From Planctomycetota bacterium (GTDB taxonomy: Bacteria; Planctomycetota; UBA1135; JADKAF01), in the NCBI GenBank assembly GCA_016793245.1, contig JAEUHW010000426.1, forward strand, positions 78,084 through 142,083: a DNA stretch of 64,000 bases, given 5' to 3'. Both the position numbers and the translations under genes were made by a program. The notes beneath the pieces are model-generated. The model saw nothing but the letters and a program-made list of their open reading frames with translations. It did not search any database and was not told the DNA's origin. Below are positions 54,041 to 63,812 of this stretch, one piece after another (position 1 is the first letter of the stretch; each line of letters begins with the position of its first letter).

Positions 54041-54973
54041 TCACGTCGCGCGAGGCGCCGATGCGGCCGCGGCGCGCGCTACGAGCCGCGAGCCCGCGAG
54101 CTGGCCGAAGGTCTGGGTGAGGCGCAGCACCGGGGCGAAGGCGCCGTAGCGGAGCAGGGGCCAAAGCCCTTTCCGGCGCAGGAACTCCCAGTCCTTCAGC
54201 ACTTCGCCACCGGCGGCGCGGACCGCGGCCTTCCACGAGCTGCGGTTCACGAAGCCGAGGAGGTCCAGCATCAGCTTCGCGTCCGCGCGATAGCGCGCGT
54301 AGTCCTCGCGCAGCCGCGTGGGATGGGAGTGCCAGACCTCGGCCGTGGGCTCGAACACGATGGCATGCCCGGCCTCGAGGGCCCGCAGGCCCCAGTCCAG
54401 GTCTTCGCCGAAGTCGATCTTCCGGAAGGGGAGCTCCTTGAAGACGCTGGCGCGGATCGCGCTGCAGACGTTGTTGAAGTGCCCCTGCATGCGGCGTTCG
54501 AACGGGTGCGCTCGGTCCCAGGCCGCGCGATCGTCGATGCGCTTCACCAGGCGCTCGGTCCCGTAGACCAGGTCCTGCATCACCTTGCGCTCGACCAGCG
54601 GGGAGGCGTCCGGGCGGGGCAGGACGCGCGCGTAGGTGCCGGCCACGGCCGGATCCTCGAAAGGGCGCAGCAAGTTCGCGAGCCACAGCGGTCCGGTCGG
54701 CTCGGCGTCCTGGGTGAGGAACACGAGGAACTCGCCCGTCGCGACTCCCGCGGCCTGCGTGCGGGTCAAGCCGTGGTTGAAGTCCTTCTTCGCCGTATGG
54801 AGGAGACGCACCGGATGGCGAGCCAGCTCCTCCAGCGTTCCGTCCTTGGAGCCCGAATCGATCACGATGACTTCGAAGTCGAAGCCGGGCTTCTGGCCGA
54901 AGAGGGAGCGCAGGCCCTGCGCGAAGAGCGGGCCTCCGTTCAGGGTGGGGATGACGATGGAGGCCTTCGGCAT
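54041..54973 (-). CDS. Glycosyltransferase family 2 protein
   Basis: A 310-residue GT-A enzyme. The nucleotide-sugar fold begins ASIVIPTLNGGPLF with VIVIDSGSKDGTL. The DxD-type site appears as FLTQDAEPTG and the acceptor region as NNVCSAIRAS, with a late FGEDLDWGLRAL (the ED motif of many rhamnosyltransferases). ATG 54973 begins the domain directly; longer starts add a disordered lead. It is divergent from the plus-strand glycan cluster and probably takes part in the same polymer. Confidence 0.85.
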   Translation of the reverse strand: MPKASIVIPTLNGGPLFAQGLRSLFGQKPGFDFEVIVIDSGSKDGTLEELARHPVRLLHTAKKDFNHGLTRTQAAGVATGEFLVFLTQDAEPTGPLWLANLLRPFEDPAVAGTYARVLPRPDASPLVERKVMQDLVYGTERLVKRIDDRAAWDRAHPFERRMQGHFNNVCSAIRASVFKELPFRKIDFGEDLDWGLRALEAGHAIVFEPTAEVWHSHPTRLREDYARYRADAKLMLDLLGFVNRSSWKAAVRAAGGEVLKDWEFLRRKGLWPLLRYGAFAPVLRLTQTFGQLAGSRLVARAAAASAPRAT

Positions 54974-55108
54974 GGCGGCAGACGGCTCGAGTGCGAAGGC
55001 GCCGCTCTGGGGGGGCCCGGATCGCGTGAGGTGGGGGCTCGCGCGCGACATCGCGCGGCGCGGCCATTATCCTGGCCCGCTCCATCGGCTTTCCAGCCGC
55101 GGCCCCGA

Positions 55109-56476
55109 ATGAAGCTCGCCTACGTGGTCCACCAGTTCCTGCCGCGCTACTTCAGCGGCACGGAGCAGTACGTCCTCGCGATGGCGCAGGAGATGAGGCG
55201 CCGCGGGCACTCGGTCGAGATCTTCGCCCTCGATCCGGACCCCGGGCGCGACCTCCCGCCATTCGAGGAGCGTCGCGACGAGGTGGAAGGGCTGCCGGTC
55301 CAGCGCATCACCTACTGGAGCCGCCTGCATCCGAACCCGGTCCGGGCCGAGTACGAGCAGCCCTACACCGGAGTGCGCTTCGGAGCGTGGCTCGACGAGC
55401 GACAGCCCGAGGTCGTTCACTTCTTCCACCTGCGCTACCTCGGCGCGAATCTGCTCGGGGAGGCGGCGCGCAGAGGCATCCCGTCGGTCGTGCACCTGAT
55501 GGACTTCTGGTTCCTCTGCCCCGTGTACATCTTGATGCGCGCGGATGGCAGCCTCTGCGACGGCCCACCGCAGGGCGGCATGGGCTGCTTCCCGTGCGTG
55601 AACGCGGACCTCGGTCAGGCGCTGCGCAGCTCGGGGCTCACCGACGAGGTCGATCGCCTGCGTCGGTCGACGGAGCCGCAGCTCCGGGCTGGCGATGGCT
55701 TGGTCTCGTTGTACGCCGGGGTCTACGAGCGCGCGGCGTATCTCCGCGACGCGTTGCTGCGGGCGAGCTGCATCATCGCGCCCTCGCACTTCCTGAAGTC
55801 GATGTTCGCGCGGAACGGGATTCCCGAGGAGCGCATCGAAGTGCGCAGCTACGGGCTCGATCGACGCCGCCTGCAGAGCTTGGAGAGCGTCTCTCGTTCG
55901 GCGCGTCGAGAAGGACCTCTGCGCGTCGGATACATCGGCACGCTCTCCCATTACAAGGGCGTGCATGTGCTGCTCGAGGCGCTCCGTCTGACTGCGGCGC
56001 CGCTCGATGTGCGGATCCACGGTCGCTTCGAAGACTTCCCCGACTACTCCGCGGGCTTGCGGCGCCTCGCTGCCGGCGATGAGCGCGTCGCGTTCTTGGG
56101 CCCTTTCGGCGTCGAGCAGCTCGGAGCGGTGCTCGCGGACTTGGACCTCCTCGTCGTGCCGTCGCTCTGGTACGAGAACACGCCGTTCGCCGTGCTCGAG
56201 GCCTTCGCGGCGAAGGTGCCCGTACTGGCGACGAACCTCGGCGGCATGAGCGAGATCGTGCGGCAGGAGGACAACGGCGAGCTCTTCGAGCGCGCGAATC
56301 CGCACGATCTCGCCGCGAGGCTCGAGCGGCTCACGCGTGAACCCGAGCGCCTGGATCGCTATCGCGCGTCCATCGGATCGGCGAAGCGCATCGACCAGAG
56401 CGCCGACGAGATCGAGAACCTGTACGAGGTCCATCGCGCCGCTGCGATGACCGCTTCGCGAGGAGCCGAGTCGTGA
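55109..56476 (+). CDS. Glycosyltransferase family 4 (GT-B) protein
   Basis: A 455-residue GT-B enzyme. The N-terminal acceptor domain begins KLAYVVHQFLPRYFSGTEQY. The C-terminal donor domain (about 265-410) has LRVGYIGTLSHYKGVHVLLE and the nucleotide-sugar site PSLWYENTPFAVLEAFAAKVPV with the E-x7-E pattern. Between them is a Cys-containing insert (WFLCPVYI, MGCFPCVNAD) that is common in this family's mannosyl/rhamnosyl relatives. It begins a tightly overlapping plus-strand run of glycan genes. Confidence 0.88.
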   Translation: MKLAYVVHQFLPRYFSGTEQYVLAMAQEMRRRGHSVEIFALDPDPGRDLPPFEERRDEVEGLPVQRITYWSRLHPNPVRAEYEQPYTGVRFGAWLDERQPEVVHFFHLRYLGANLLGEAARRGIPSVVHLMDFWFLCPVYILMRADGSLCDGPPQGGMGCFPCVNADLGQALRSSGLTDEVDRLRRSTEPQLRAGDGLVSLYAGVYERAAYLRDALLRASCIIAPSHFLKSMFARNGIPEERIEVRSYGLDRRRLQSLESVSRSARREGPLRVGYIGTLSHYKGVHVLLEALRLTAAPLDVRIHGRFEDFPDYSAGLRRLAAGDERVAFLGPFGVEQLGAVLADLDLLVVPSLWYENTPFAVLEAFAAKVPVLATNLGGMSEIVRQEDNGELFERANPHDLAARLERLTREPERLDRYRASIGSAKRIDQSADEIENLYEVHRAAAMTASRGAES

Positions 56477-57582
56477 GCTCTCCTGTTGGCACCACGGCGT
56501 GGGGACGAATACGCCATCACCTGAGGCGCCTGCTCGGGCGCACGCGCTTCGATGTCCTCGAGCGCGAGCTGCGCGAGCTGCGCGAGCAACTACGAAGCCG
56601 CGACCACGCGGCCGATCAGCGTGCGCGAGCGGAGAGCGAACGAGCGGCGAGCGAGCATGCGCGCTGGCGCGCCGAGAGCGAGCGATCCGCGAGCGAACTC
56701 GTACGCGCTCATCTCCTGCAGGGAGAGCGCGCCGAGGCCGCCGAGGAGTCCCTACGAAGCCTCGGCGATCATCTCCGCTCTCTCGAGACCCGCCTCAGCG
56801 AAGGCCTCTCGGAGCAGCTCGAACTCCAGTGGCGCAGCTTCGAGTCGCGTCGGGCGCCGCTGCTATCGCTGATCGATCAACTGCGCTCTGCGGTGGAGGA
56901 GAGCGTCGTGGCCACGGCGCGCATGGACGCGATGATCCTCCGCACCCTCGAGAAGGGGCAGGAGATCGAGGATGAAATGAGCCGCCGCGGCTCGCGACTC
57001 GCCGAGGTGCTGGACGGTCTGCGCCAGAACATCGCCGATGCCGTGCAGCGCCTGGAGGAGCGGCATCAAGAGTGGCTGAGCTCCCAGCGTGTGACGCAGC
57101 AGGCGCTCGTCGACCAGCACGCCGCGATCGACGGCCGTTGGACCACGGGTCTCGACGAGCTGCGGCAGAGCTTCGCGACGGGGTCCGAGCGCGGCGCGAC
57201 GATGCAACGCGAGCTCGATGCCGCGCGGTCGCGCGAGCGCGCGCTCGCGGATCAGACCGCGCACTTGATCGAGCTCCTGGGGCAGACCCGGCGCGAGCTC
57301 TCCGCGGCCAGTGAGCGCGCGGCGGAGGCCGACGAGGCCCAATCGGCGCGCGTCGACTTGGAGCGCGAGCTCGAGCGCGTGCGCGAGGATCTCGAAGCCT
57401 CCGCGGCCGAGGTCGAGGAGGTGCGCGAGGCGCACCGGTCCTTCCACCGCTGGAAAGGCGCCGCGGATGCCGAGATCTCCAGGCTCTCGGAGGAGCGCGA
57501 TCGCCTCCTCCTCGAGACGCTGCGCGCCGAAGACGCGAGCCGGGGTGCGCAGGACCCGAGCTTCGGAGCTCCTGGCGTATGA
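56473..57582 (+). CDS. Long coiled-coil protein in the glycan cluster
   Basis: A 369-residue protein that is almost entirely alpha-helical heptads (RELRELREQLRSRDHAADQR; LERELERVREDLEASAAEV). It has no signal peptide and no catalytic motif. The GTG start overlaps the preceding glycosyltransferase and its stop overlaps the following one, so it is a fixed part of the operon. It could be a chain-length ruler or scaffold like coiled-coil regulators of O-antigen polymerisation; this is inferred from context only. Confidence 0.65.
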   Translation: MSSPVGTTAWGRIRHHLRRLLGRTRFDVLERELRELREQLRSRDHAADQRARAESERAASEHARWRAESERSASELVRAHLLQGERAEAAEESLRSLGDHLRSLETRLSEGLSEQLELQWRSFESRRAPLLSLIDQLRSAVEESVVATARMDAMILRTLEKGQEIEDEMSRRGSRLAEVLDGLRQNIADAVQRLEERHQEWLSSQRVTQQALVDQHAAIDGRWTTGLDELRQSFATGSERGATMQRELDAARSRERALADQTAHLIELLGQTRRELSAASERAAEADEAQSARVDLERELERVREDLEASAAEVEEVREAHRSFHRWKGAADAEISRLSEERDRLLLETLRAEDASRGAQDPSFGAPGV

Positions 57583-58916
57583 GCGCCTTCGGAGGGCAAG
57601 CCGGCGAAGGCACGGCGACGATCGTCGTCGTGAATTGGAACGGCCGTGAGTGGCTCGAGGGCTGCCTCGCGAGTGCGCTCGCGCAAGAGCACGATGCGGC
57701 GTTCGACGTCGTGCTCGTGGACAACGGCTCCAGCGATGACTCCGTCGCCTTCGTGCGCGAGCGCTTCCCTGACGTGCGTCTGCTCGAGAATCCGCGGAAC
57801 AACTACGCCGGCGCGAACAACCTCGGTGCGGCGAGCTCCGATGCGGAGTTCATCGTCTGCTTGAACACCGACACGCGTGTGCCCCCGGACTGGCTGCACG
57901 AGCTCCTGGCACCCCTGCGCGAGGACGCGTCGATCGGCGGCGTGACACCGCTCGTGCTCTTCGAAGACGGACGAGTGAATTCCACCGGCATCGAGACCTT
58001 GCCGGGCTTCCACTGGCGTGATCGCCACTTCGGTCGCGCGAACGCCGAGGGGCTCGAGGCCGGAGTCGTCGAGGGGATCTCGGGGTGCTCGGCGGCGTGG
58101 CGTCGCTCGTGCTGGGAACAGGTGGGAGGCCTCGATGAGGACTTCCACATGTACTACGAAGACGTCGACATGAGCCTGCGCGCACGGCGCGATGGCTGGC
58201 GCCTCTGGTTCACGCCGAAGAGCGTAGTTCATCACGCCTACAACGCCTCGATCCGCAAGCGCGAGAAGCTCGAGGCCGAGAGCCAAGGCGATGCGCTGAA
58301 GGATCGCCTCGGCGAGCGCAATCGGCTCTTCGTGATCGCGCGGCACTACTCGCGCTTGCTCATCGAATCCTTGGCGACCTCGCGCTTCCTCCTGCACGAG
58401 CGAGAGTCCGACGTACGTTCTGGTTTGGCGCTGCTCTTCGCGAAGTGGGAAGAGGATGATGCCTCCGAGCTCGCGCGCAGTGAGCTCGCCCGTCTCGCGC
58501 TGCGTCTGCGGGTCATCGCGCTGGAGCGCGAGGCTTGGGCGCGGGGCAACGAGGTCGAGCTCAAGGCTCGCGATCAGTCGGTGCGTGCGATGCGGCGGCA
58601 TCTGGAGCAAGTCGCCGCGGCGCAAGAGGCCGAGCGCCGGTCGTGGCGCGGGCGCGTGCAGCGTCTCGAGGACCAGCTCCGCGATGGTCTAGGATCGCGC
58701 TCGCGAGCCGAGAGCGAAGCGCTCGATTTGCGAGGTCGTCTGGTCGATCAGGCGACGGCGTACGAGGCGCAAGGACAACGCGATCGCGAGGCGCTGCGAA
58801 GCGCCTCTGCGGCCTACGAGCGCGAGATCGCGCACCGCGAAGGCGTGATCGCGGACTTGAGGCGCTTGCTCTCCGAGCGCGACGCCGAACTCGTCCGCGG
58901 TCGGGCTCGAAGCTGA
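57579..58916 (+). CDS. Glycosyltransferase family 2 with C-terminal coiled coil
   Basis: A 445-residue protein. Residues 1-245 are a GT2 domain: ATIVVVNWNGREWLEGCL, LVDNGSSDDSVAF, NPRNNYAGANNLGA, CLNTDTRVPP and MYYEDVDMSLRAR, as in rhamnosyl/galactofuranosyl transferases. Residues about 320-445 are a coiled coil rich in Glu/Arg (LEQVAAAQEAERRSW), echoing the separate coiled-coil protein encoded just before. The start overlaps that gene by four bases. The shared coiled coil suggests the two proteins bind each other. Confidence 0.8.
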   Translation: MSAFGGQAGEGTATIVVVNWNGREWLEGCLASALAQEHDAAFDVVLVDNGSSDDSVAFVRERFPDVRLLENPRNNYAGANNLGAASSDAEFIVCLNTDTRVPPDWLHELLAPLREDASIGGVTPLVLFEDGRVNSTGIETLPGFHWRDRHFGRANAEGLEAGVVEGISGCSAAWRRSCWEQVGGLDEDFHMYYEDVDMSLRARRDGWRLWFTPKSVVHHAYNASIRKREKLEAESQGDALKDRLGERNRLFVIARHYSRLLIESLATSRFLLHERESDVRSGLALLFAKWEEDDASELARSELARLALRLRVIALEREAWARGNEVELKARDQSVRAMRRHLEQVAAAQEAERRSWRGRVQRLEDQLRDGLGSRSRAESEALDLRGRLVDQATAYEAQGQRDREALRSASAAYEREIAHREGVIADLRRLLSERDAELVRGRARS

Positions 58917-59075
58917 GCGCCCCTCTCTGGAGGGTGCTCCCGGCGCTTCCCGTTCAGAATCAGGCAACCACCACTCGATGGACGACTTGGATCGAGCGGT
59001 TTCGGCTCGGTCCGTTCCGTCCGCGACGCAGCATGAACTCAACCGGCCCGAACCCCACCGGAGCCCGCTAGCCCC

Positions 59076-61586
59076 TTGAACCTCCTGGCCATCTTTCGAC
59101 CTCTGGCCGCTTCGGCCTGGTCCACCGTCGTTCGGGCGGTGGTCGGGATCGCGGTCTTCGTCGTGCTCCTGCCGCTCTGCGCCCTCCTCGCCGCGGTCTT
59201 TCTCGCCGTCGATCTCGTCGCGACGCCGGTGGTCTGGGTCGCGCGGCTGAAAGCGCGCCGACCGGAGCAAGCTCCTCTCGATGCTCCCTCCAAGCTGCGG
59301 CGATCGGTCTCGATCGTGACGGTGACCTTCAACGGGAAGCACTTCCTGGAGAAGCTGCTGCCGTCGCTCCTCGCCGAAGTGGCGCGCACTCCCGGCGAAC
59401 ACGAAGTCATCGTCGTCGAGAACGGCAGCACCGATGGCTCCGTCGAGTACGTGCGCCAGAACTACCCGACGGTGAAGCTCGTCGCGCTCCCCGAGAATCG
59501 CTTCTTCGTCCGCGGCAACATGGCCGGCGTGAAGGAGGCCACGAAGGACATCCTGGTCTTCCTGAACAACGACATGGTGGTGAAGGAGGGCTTCCTGAAC
59601 GGCCTGCTCGAAGGCTTCACGCACCCCGACGTCTTCGGAGTCTCGGCGGAGATCTTCTTCCACGACCCGGCGAAGCGGCGCGAGGAGACCGGCAAGACCA
59701 GCGGGCGCTTCCGCGGCGGATTCCTCGATCTCGCGCACGACCTACCGGGGGACCGCGACGCGGAGATCCAGTACACGCCGACCTTCTGGGCCGGCGGAGG
59801 ATCGGCGGCGTTCGATCGAGCGAAGTTCTTCGAGATCGGCGGATTCGATCTCGTCTTCGATCCCTTCTATCTCGAGGACACGGGCCTCTCGTACCAGGCG
59901 TGGAAGCGCGGCTGGCGCGTCCTCTTCACGCCGCGAGCCGGGACCTGGCACGCGCATCGCGGGACCTCGCGCAAGGTCTTCGGCGACGACTACATCGACA
60001 ACATCATCCGCCGCAATCAGCACCTGTTCATCTGGCGCAACATCGTCGATCCGATCTGGACGCTCGAGCACTTCCTGCGCACGCCGTACAACGTGCTGAA
60101 GCGCGCGTATCGCTCGGGTCGGCCGTTCGTGCGCGGCGTGAAGTTCGAGGTGAAGGCGTTCCTGAAGGCGCTGCCGCGCCTCGGCGAGGTGCTCTGGAAG
60201 CGCTCCGCGACGCGTCCTGCGTATCGCCGCAGCGATCGCAAGGTGCTCGCCATCGCCAATCACCTGCATCGCTACCGACGCGAGCTCGGAGCGCAGCGCG
60301 ACGCGATCTCGATCCGTCGCGAGGGTATGCGCCTCCTGATCTTGTGCGGGCGACTGCCGCGGCTGAACACCGATGGGTCGTGGATCCTCTTCAATCTCGT
60401 TCGCGAGCTGGCCCGGCGGCACAAGGTGACGCTCTTCGCGCTCCTCGATTCGAGCGAAGAGGACGCGCAGGCGGCGCCGCTCCGCGAGTTCTGCGAGGAA
60501 GTCGTGACGGTCGTGCGCCAGAGCTCGTCGGGGGGCCTCGACTTGCACCATCGCGTCCCCGAGCGACTGGCGCGTGACTACTCGGCGTATCCGATGCGCG
60601 CGGCCCTTCAGCGGCTGCTCGAGACGCGCGACTACGATCTGGTGCAAGTCGAGTACGTCGAGATGGCGCACTTGGTGCAGGATCTCGTCGCTGGGCTGCC
60701 CGTGGTGCATACCTGCCACGAGCCGCTGAACCTCTTCTACGAGCGCATCTATCGCCAGAGTCGCGGGCTGTTCGCGCGCTGCCGCGCTTGGTGGCAGTGG
60801 GCGCAGAGCACCTGCTACGAAGTCTCGCTGCTGAAGAGCTTCCGCCACGTGGTCGCGCTGTCGGACGTCGATCAGCACAACTTGAAGGGCTACGTGCGGG
60901 GCCTCGAGGTGACGACGATCCCGAGCGGGATCGACGTCAGCGCCTATCCCGAGCGGGACCCGGCCCAGGAGCGGCGGCCGCGCGTCGCGTTCGTGGGCTA
61001 CTTCCGCCACCCGCCGAACGTCGATGGAGCTGTCTGGCTTGCGCGCGAGGTCTTTCCGCTCGTACGGCGCCAAGTTCCCGAGGCGGAGCTCGTGCTCGTG
61101 GGCAAGGACCCGACCAGCGAAGTGCTCGCGCTGCGATCCCTCCCCGGCGTCGAGGTCACGGGCTTCGTTCCCGACATCCTCCCGTACATGATGGAGTCGG
61201 CCGTGATGGCGGTGCCGATCCGCCTCGGCGGCGGTCTGCGCGGCAAGGTGCTCGAGGCCTGGGCCGCAGGGAAGGCCCTGGTTTCCACCCGCATCGCGTG
61301 CGAGGGATTCCACGCGCAGGACGGGGAGAACGTCTTGTTGGCCGACGACGCCGCTGGCTTCGCTGCGGCCCTCGTTCGCTGTCTCCGCGATCCGGAGCTC
61401 CGGAGCAAGTTGGGGGCCGCCGGTCGAAGAGTGGCCCAAGAGCGCTATAGCTGCGAAGCGATGGCCCGCAGCTACGAGAAGCTCTACGGCGAGATCCTCG
61501 GATTCGACATCTCGCGTCTTCCGGCGCAGGCCCCAACTGCGCGACCGATGACGGGGCGAAGCGCCCAGGCGGTGCAACGTGGCTGA
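59076..61586 (+). CDS. Fused GT2-GT4 glycosyltransferase with N-terminal membrane anchor
   Basis: An 836-residue protein. Two hydrophobic helices (about 14-55) lead to a GT2 domain (about 75-330) with SVSIVTVTFNGKHFLEKLL, VENGSTDGSVEY, FLNNDMVVKEGF and FYLEDTGLSYQAWKRG. After a linker comes a GT4 domain (about 420-810) with RLLILCGRLPRLNTDGSWIL, PRVAFVGYFRHPPNVDGAVW and the donor site VPIRLGGGLRGKVLEAWAAGK. One chain could add two sugars in turn. TTG 59076 is the earliest start in this frame; a later start would lose the first helix. The gene ends overlapping the next one. Confidence 0.85.
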   Translation: MNLLAIFRPLAASAWSTVVRAVVGIAVFVVLLPLCALLAAVFLAVDLVATPVVWVARLKARRPEQAPLDAPSKLRRSVSIVTVTFNGKHFLEKLLPSLLAEVARTPGEHEVIVVENGSTDGSVEYVRQNYPTVKLVALPENRFFVRGNMAGVKEATKDILVFLNNDMVVKEGFLNGLLEGFTHPDVFGVSAEIFFHDPAKRREETGKTSGRFRGGFLDLAHDLPGDRDAEIQYTPTFWAGGGSAAFDRAKFFEIGGFDLVFDPFYLEDTGLSYQAWKRGWRVLFTPRAGTWHAHRGTSRKVFGDDYIDNIIRRNQHLFIWRNIVDPIWTLEHFLRTPYNVLKRAYRSGRPFVRGVKFEVKAFLKALPRLGEVLWKRSATRPAYRRSDRKVLAIANHLHRYRRELGAQRDAISIRREGMRLLILCGRLPRLNTDGSWILFNLVRELARRHKVTLFALLDSSEEDAQAAPLREFCEEVVTVVRQSSSGGLDLHHRVPERLARDYSAYPMRAALQRLLETRDYDLVQVEYVEMAHLVQDLVAGLPVVHTCHEPLNLFYERIYRQSRGLFARCRAWWQWAQSTCYEVSLLKSFRHVVALSDVDQHNLKGYVRGLEVTTIPSGIDVSAYPERDPAQERRPRVAFVGYFRHPPNVDGAVWLAREVFPLVRRQVPEAELVLVGKDPTSEVLALRSLPGVEVTGFVPDILPYMMESAVMAVPIRLGGGLRGKVLEAWAAGKALVSTRIACEGFHAQDGENVLLADDAAGFAAALVRCLRDPELRSKLGAAGRRVAQERYSCEAMARSYEKLYGEILGFDISRLPAQAPTARPMTGRSAQAVQRG

Positions 61587-62130
61587 TCCGAACCCGAGTG
61601 CTCCGAAGGGCGTGGTCTTTCTCACGTGCCCCGAGCCGTTCGCGCGGTCGATGCTGCGGAGCATCCGCATGCGCTGGGGTGGGCATCGCTTCACCGTGTA
61701 CTTGCGCGACGCCTATCGCGAGCCTCTCGCCGAAGAGCTCGCCGGCATGGAGCTCCTGCGCGACAAGCCGAGCGGCGGGCGCCTGCGGTTCCTGAAGCGC
61801 TTGCGCGCCGAGCGCTACGACTTGGCGGTGATGGCCTGGCAAGGCGATCCCGAGTTCAACCGCATGAAGCTCGTTGGCGTCCTCTGCGGCGCCAAGGAAC
61901 GCCACGTCTACAACGAGAACCTCGACAGCTTCACGATCGAGGGCGGTGAGAACCCGATCTGGCTGCAGCACGTGAAGTGGCGCATCCGGGCGCGGAGCTC
62001 CGGGCCGAGGGGGATGCCTTTCGGCGGGGTGCTGCGCGTCTATCAGCGCACCGTGGGGCTGCTGATCGGAGTGCTCACGACCGGGCTGCGCTTCGCGTGG
62101 CTGCGTGTGAGGCGAGGCGCCTCGGTCTAG
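61579..62130 (+). CDS. Hypothetical protein at the end of the glycan operon
   Basis: A 183-residue basic protein whose GTG start overlaps the preceding gene. A Rossmann-like lead (KGVVFLTCPEPFARSMLRSI) and VLCGAKERHVYNENLDSF are seen, and a hydrophobic helix near the end (VYQRTVGLLIGVLTTGLRF) may be an anchor. The lead recalls GT-B glycosyltransferases, but no donor site is present. The last gene before a strong terminator. Confidence 0.5.
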   Translation: MADPNPSAPKGVVFLTCPEPFARSMLRSIRMRWGGHRFTVYLRDAYREPLAEELAGMELLRDKPSGGRLRFLKRLRAERYDLAVMAWQGDPEFNRMKLVGVLCGAKERHVYNENLDSFTIEGGENPIWLQHVKWRIRARSSGPRGMPFGGVLRVYQRTVGLLIGVLTTGLRFAWLRVRRGASV

Positions 62131-62349
62131 CGTTCTCTCGAGGCTGTCCCCGAGGTTGAGAGCGCAGCTCGGCCGGCTCTCTTCGTTGCTGGAACTCGGC
62201 GGAAGTGCGCGCTCAGGCTCCGGATCCCGCGCGTCGGCGCCGCGATCGATCCCAGGTCGCTGGCCTCGTGCAACATCCTCCACGCGCTGGCGCATGGCGA
62301 CCGCAGACGCTCAGGTGATCTGCGGCCCTCTGGAACATCGCCCAGCATG

Positions 62350-62391
62350 AATTCAGGGCGCCCCTCGCGCAGGCGAGAGGCGCCCTGAATT
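62350..62391. terminator. Strong bidirectional hairpin terminator
   Basis: AATTCAGGGCGCC (62350-62362) pairs with GGCGCCCTGAATT (62379-62391), and an inner 5-bp stem continues past one mismatch to loop GCAG. It sits between the convergent glycan operon and the chaperone gene. The rest of 62131-62450 shows no gene. Confidence 0.9.
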
Positions 62392-62450
62392 GCAATCGAG
62401 CGGCACTTCGGGCGCGGATCGCCGCGCGCTTCGTTCCGCGCTAGAGGTCT

Positions 62451-63509
62451 CTACCCGCCCTTCTTCGCAGGCACGACCGTGCCATCGGCATCGACCGCGT
62501 CCTGGCCGATGGCCTTCTGCTTCGCTTGGAGCGCGTCCGCTTCCGCGCTCTTCATGTCGAAGAACTCGGCCGTGCGATCGACGGGCTGCGTGCCGTCGGG
62601 GAGGGCGGCGCGCAGAGACGGATCGACGAGCTCGATGCGCGCCGCCGGTCGATCGGCCGATGCGTTCGGCCAGGCGAGCAGGATCTGCCGCGCCGTCACG
62701 ACCAGCGGGGACGCCGGATCCTTCGGATCGGCCTTGCCCTTCCGCTCGATCAGCAGGAAGTGCGCGCCGAGCTCGCTCAAGACGACCGGGCTCACCTTGC
62801 CGGAGGCGGTCTCGAAGGCGGCCTTGGCGAGCGCCATCGGCTGGGTGGAGCGCTCGAGCGCCGGCAGCGCGCCGCCCTCGGCCGCGGTGGCGCGATCCTC
62901 GGAAGATGCCTTCGCCACCTCGGCGAAGTTCTTGCCTCCGTCGACGATCTGCTGGCGCAGATCCGACGCGCGCTGCAGCAGGGCTGCGCCGCGATCGGAG
63001 GAAGCGGCCTGCGCCCGGCAGCGCGGGAACAGCACGTTGCGCACGACATGGCGCAGAACGGCGTCGTCACCGCCGGTGACGAAGCTGCGCGCGAAGCGCA
63101 CGAGATCGTCGATCTCCTGGCGGCGGACTTCGACGCCGTCGATGACCAGCGCGAGGCGATCGGGCGCGGGGGCGACCTCGGTCGGCTTCATCAGCCCGGG
63201 GTTCAGCATCTCCTCGTCCGACATCTTTCTCGGGTCGCCTGCATTCGGAAGGACCGGGCCAGCCGCTTGCGGCTCGGCCACCTTGAACTTCTGGTACGTC
63301 GGGCGGCGCTGGCGCAGCTCGCGCGCGACGGTCTCGACCGCCGTCTGGACGCCCGCCTGACGGCGGAGCTCCGAGACCTGCTGCTCCAGGGTCTCCAGGC
63401 GGCGGAGGATGGCCGCGAGATCATCGGAAGGCGTCGTCTGCGCCTGGGCGAACGCCGAGCAGAAGGCAACGAGCGACAGCGCTCCGCAGAGGCGGAGAGG
63501 GCGGATCAT
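62451..63509 (-). CDS. Exported parvulin/SurA-like peptidyl-prolyl isomerase-like protein
   Basis: A 352-residue protein with a signal peptide (LSLVAFCSAFAQAQ). A coiled coil (about 28-65, AAILRRLETLEQQVSELRR) is followed by a SurA-N-like helical region (RLALVIDGVEVRRQEIDDLVRF) and a PpiC-like parvulin domain (about 195-290) with QIVDGGKNFAEVAKASSED, GGALPALERSTQPM and FETASGKVSPVV. It would assist folding of outer-membrane or periplasmic proteins. GGAG lies eight bases before ATG 63509. Some catalytic parvulin positions are not clear, so it may be a chaperone without isomerase activity. Confidence 0.75.
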   Translation of the reverse strand: MIRPLRLCGALSLVAFCSAFAQAQTTPSDDLAAILRRLETLEQQVSELRRQAGVQTAVETVARELRQRRPTYQKFKVAEPQAAGPVLPNAGDPRKMSDEEMLNPGLMKPTEVAPAPDRLALVIDGVEVRRQEIDDLVRFARSFVTGGDDAVLRHVVRNVLFPRCRAQAASSDRGAALLQRASDLRQQIVDGGKNFAEVAKASSEDRATAAEGGALPALERSTQPMALAKAAFETASGKVSPVVLSELGAHFLLIERKGKADPKDPASPLVVTARQILLAWPNASADRPAARIELVDPSLRAALPDGTQPVDRTAEFFDMKSAEADALQAKQKAIGQDAVDADGTVVPAKKGG

Positions 63510-63742
63510 CGGAGAGCTCCTGGAGACGAGAGAGGAAGGCGCAGCATCACAGCGGAACCGGCGATCGTGTTCTCCCACGACGAGGTCCTGCGCCACGCGA
63601 ACGGGGAATGCTAGAGGTCCTGGCCTTCTCGTGGCAACCACCCCCGACCGCTCGGCGGCCCTGCCGAGGCCCGAAACGACAGGCGGCGCGAGCGGACCGG
63701 GCGAGAATTCCGGGGTCCGCGGAATTTTCTCCGAGCAGCCCC

Positions 63743-63770
63743 TTGCACGGCCCGGAAGAACCTGTATCTT
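63743..63770 (+). promoter_or_regulatory. Probable rRNA operon promoter
   Basis: TTGCAC (63743-63748), a 16-base spacer and TATCTT (63765-63770), followed by the GC-rich stretch GTCCCGCCCG at the start site. A GC-rich discriminator is typical of stringently controlled stable-RNA promoters. Confidence 0.55.
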
Positions 63771-63789
63771 GTCCCGCCCGCTTGAGCCC

Positions 63790-63812
63790 GCGACACCAAA
63801 CGACGGTGTCGC
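63790..63812 (+). other. Leader hairpin
   Basis: GCGACACC (63790-63797) pairs with GGTGTCGC (63805-63812) over seven bases, about 20 bases into the inferred leader transcript. Confidence 0.5.
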
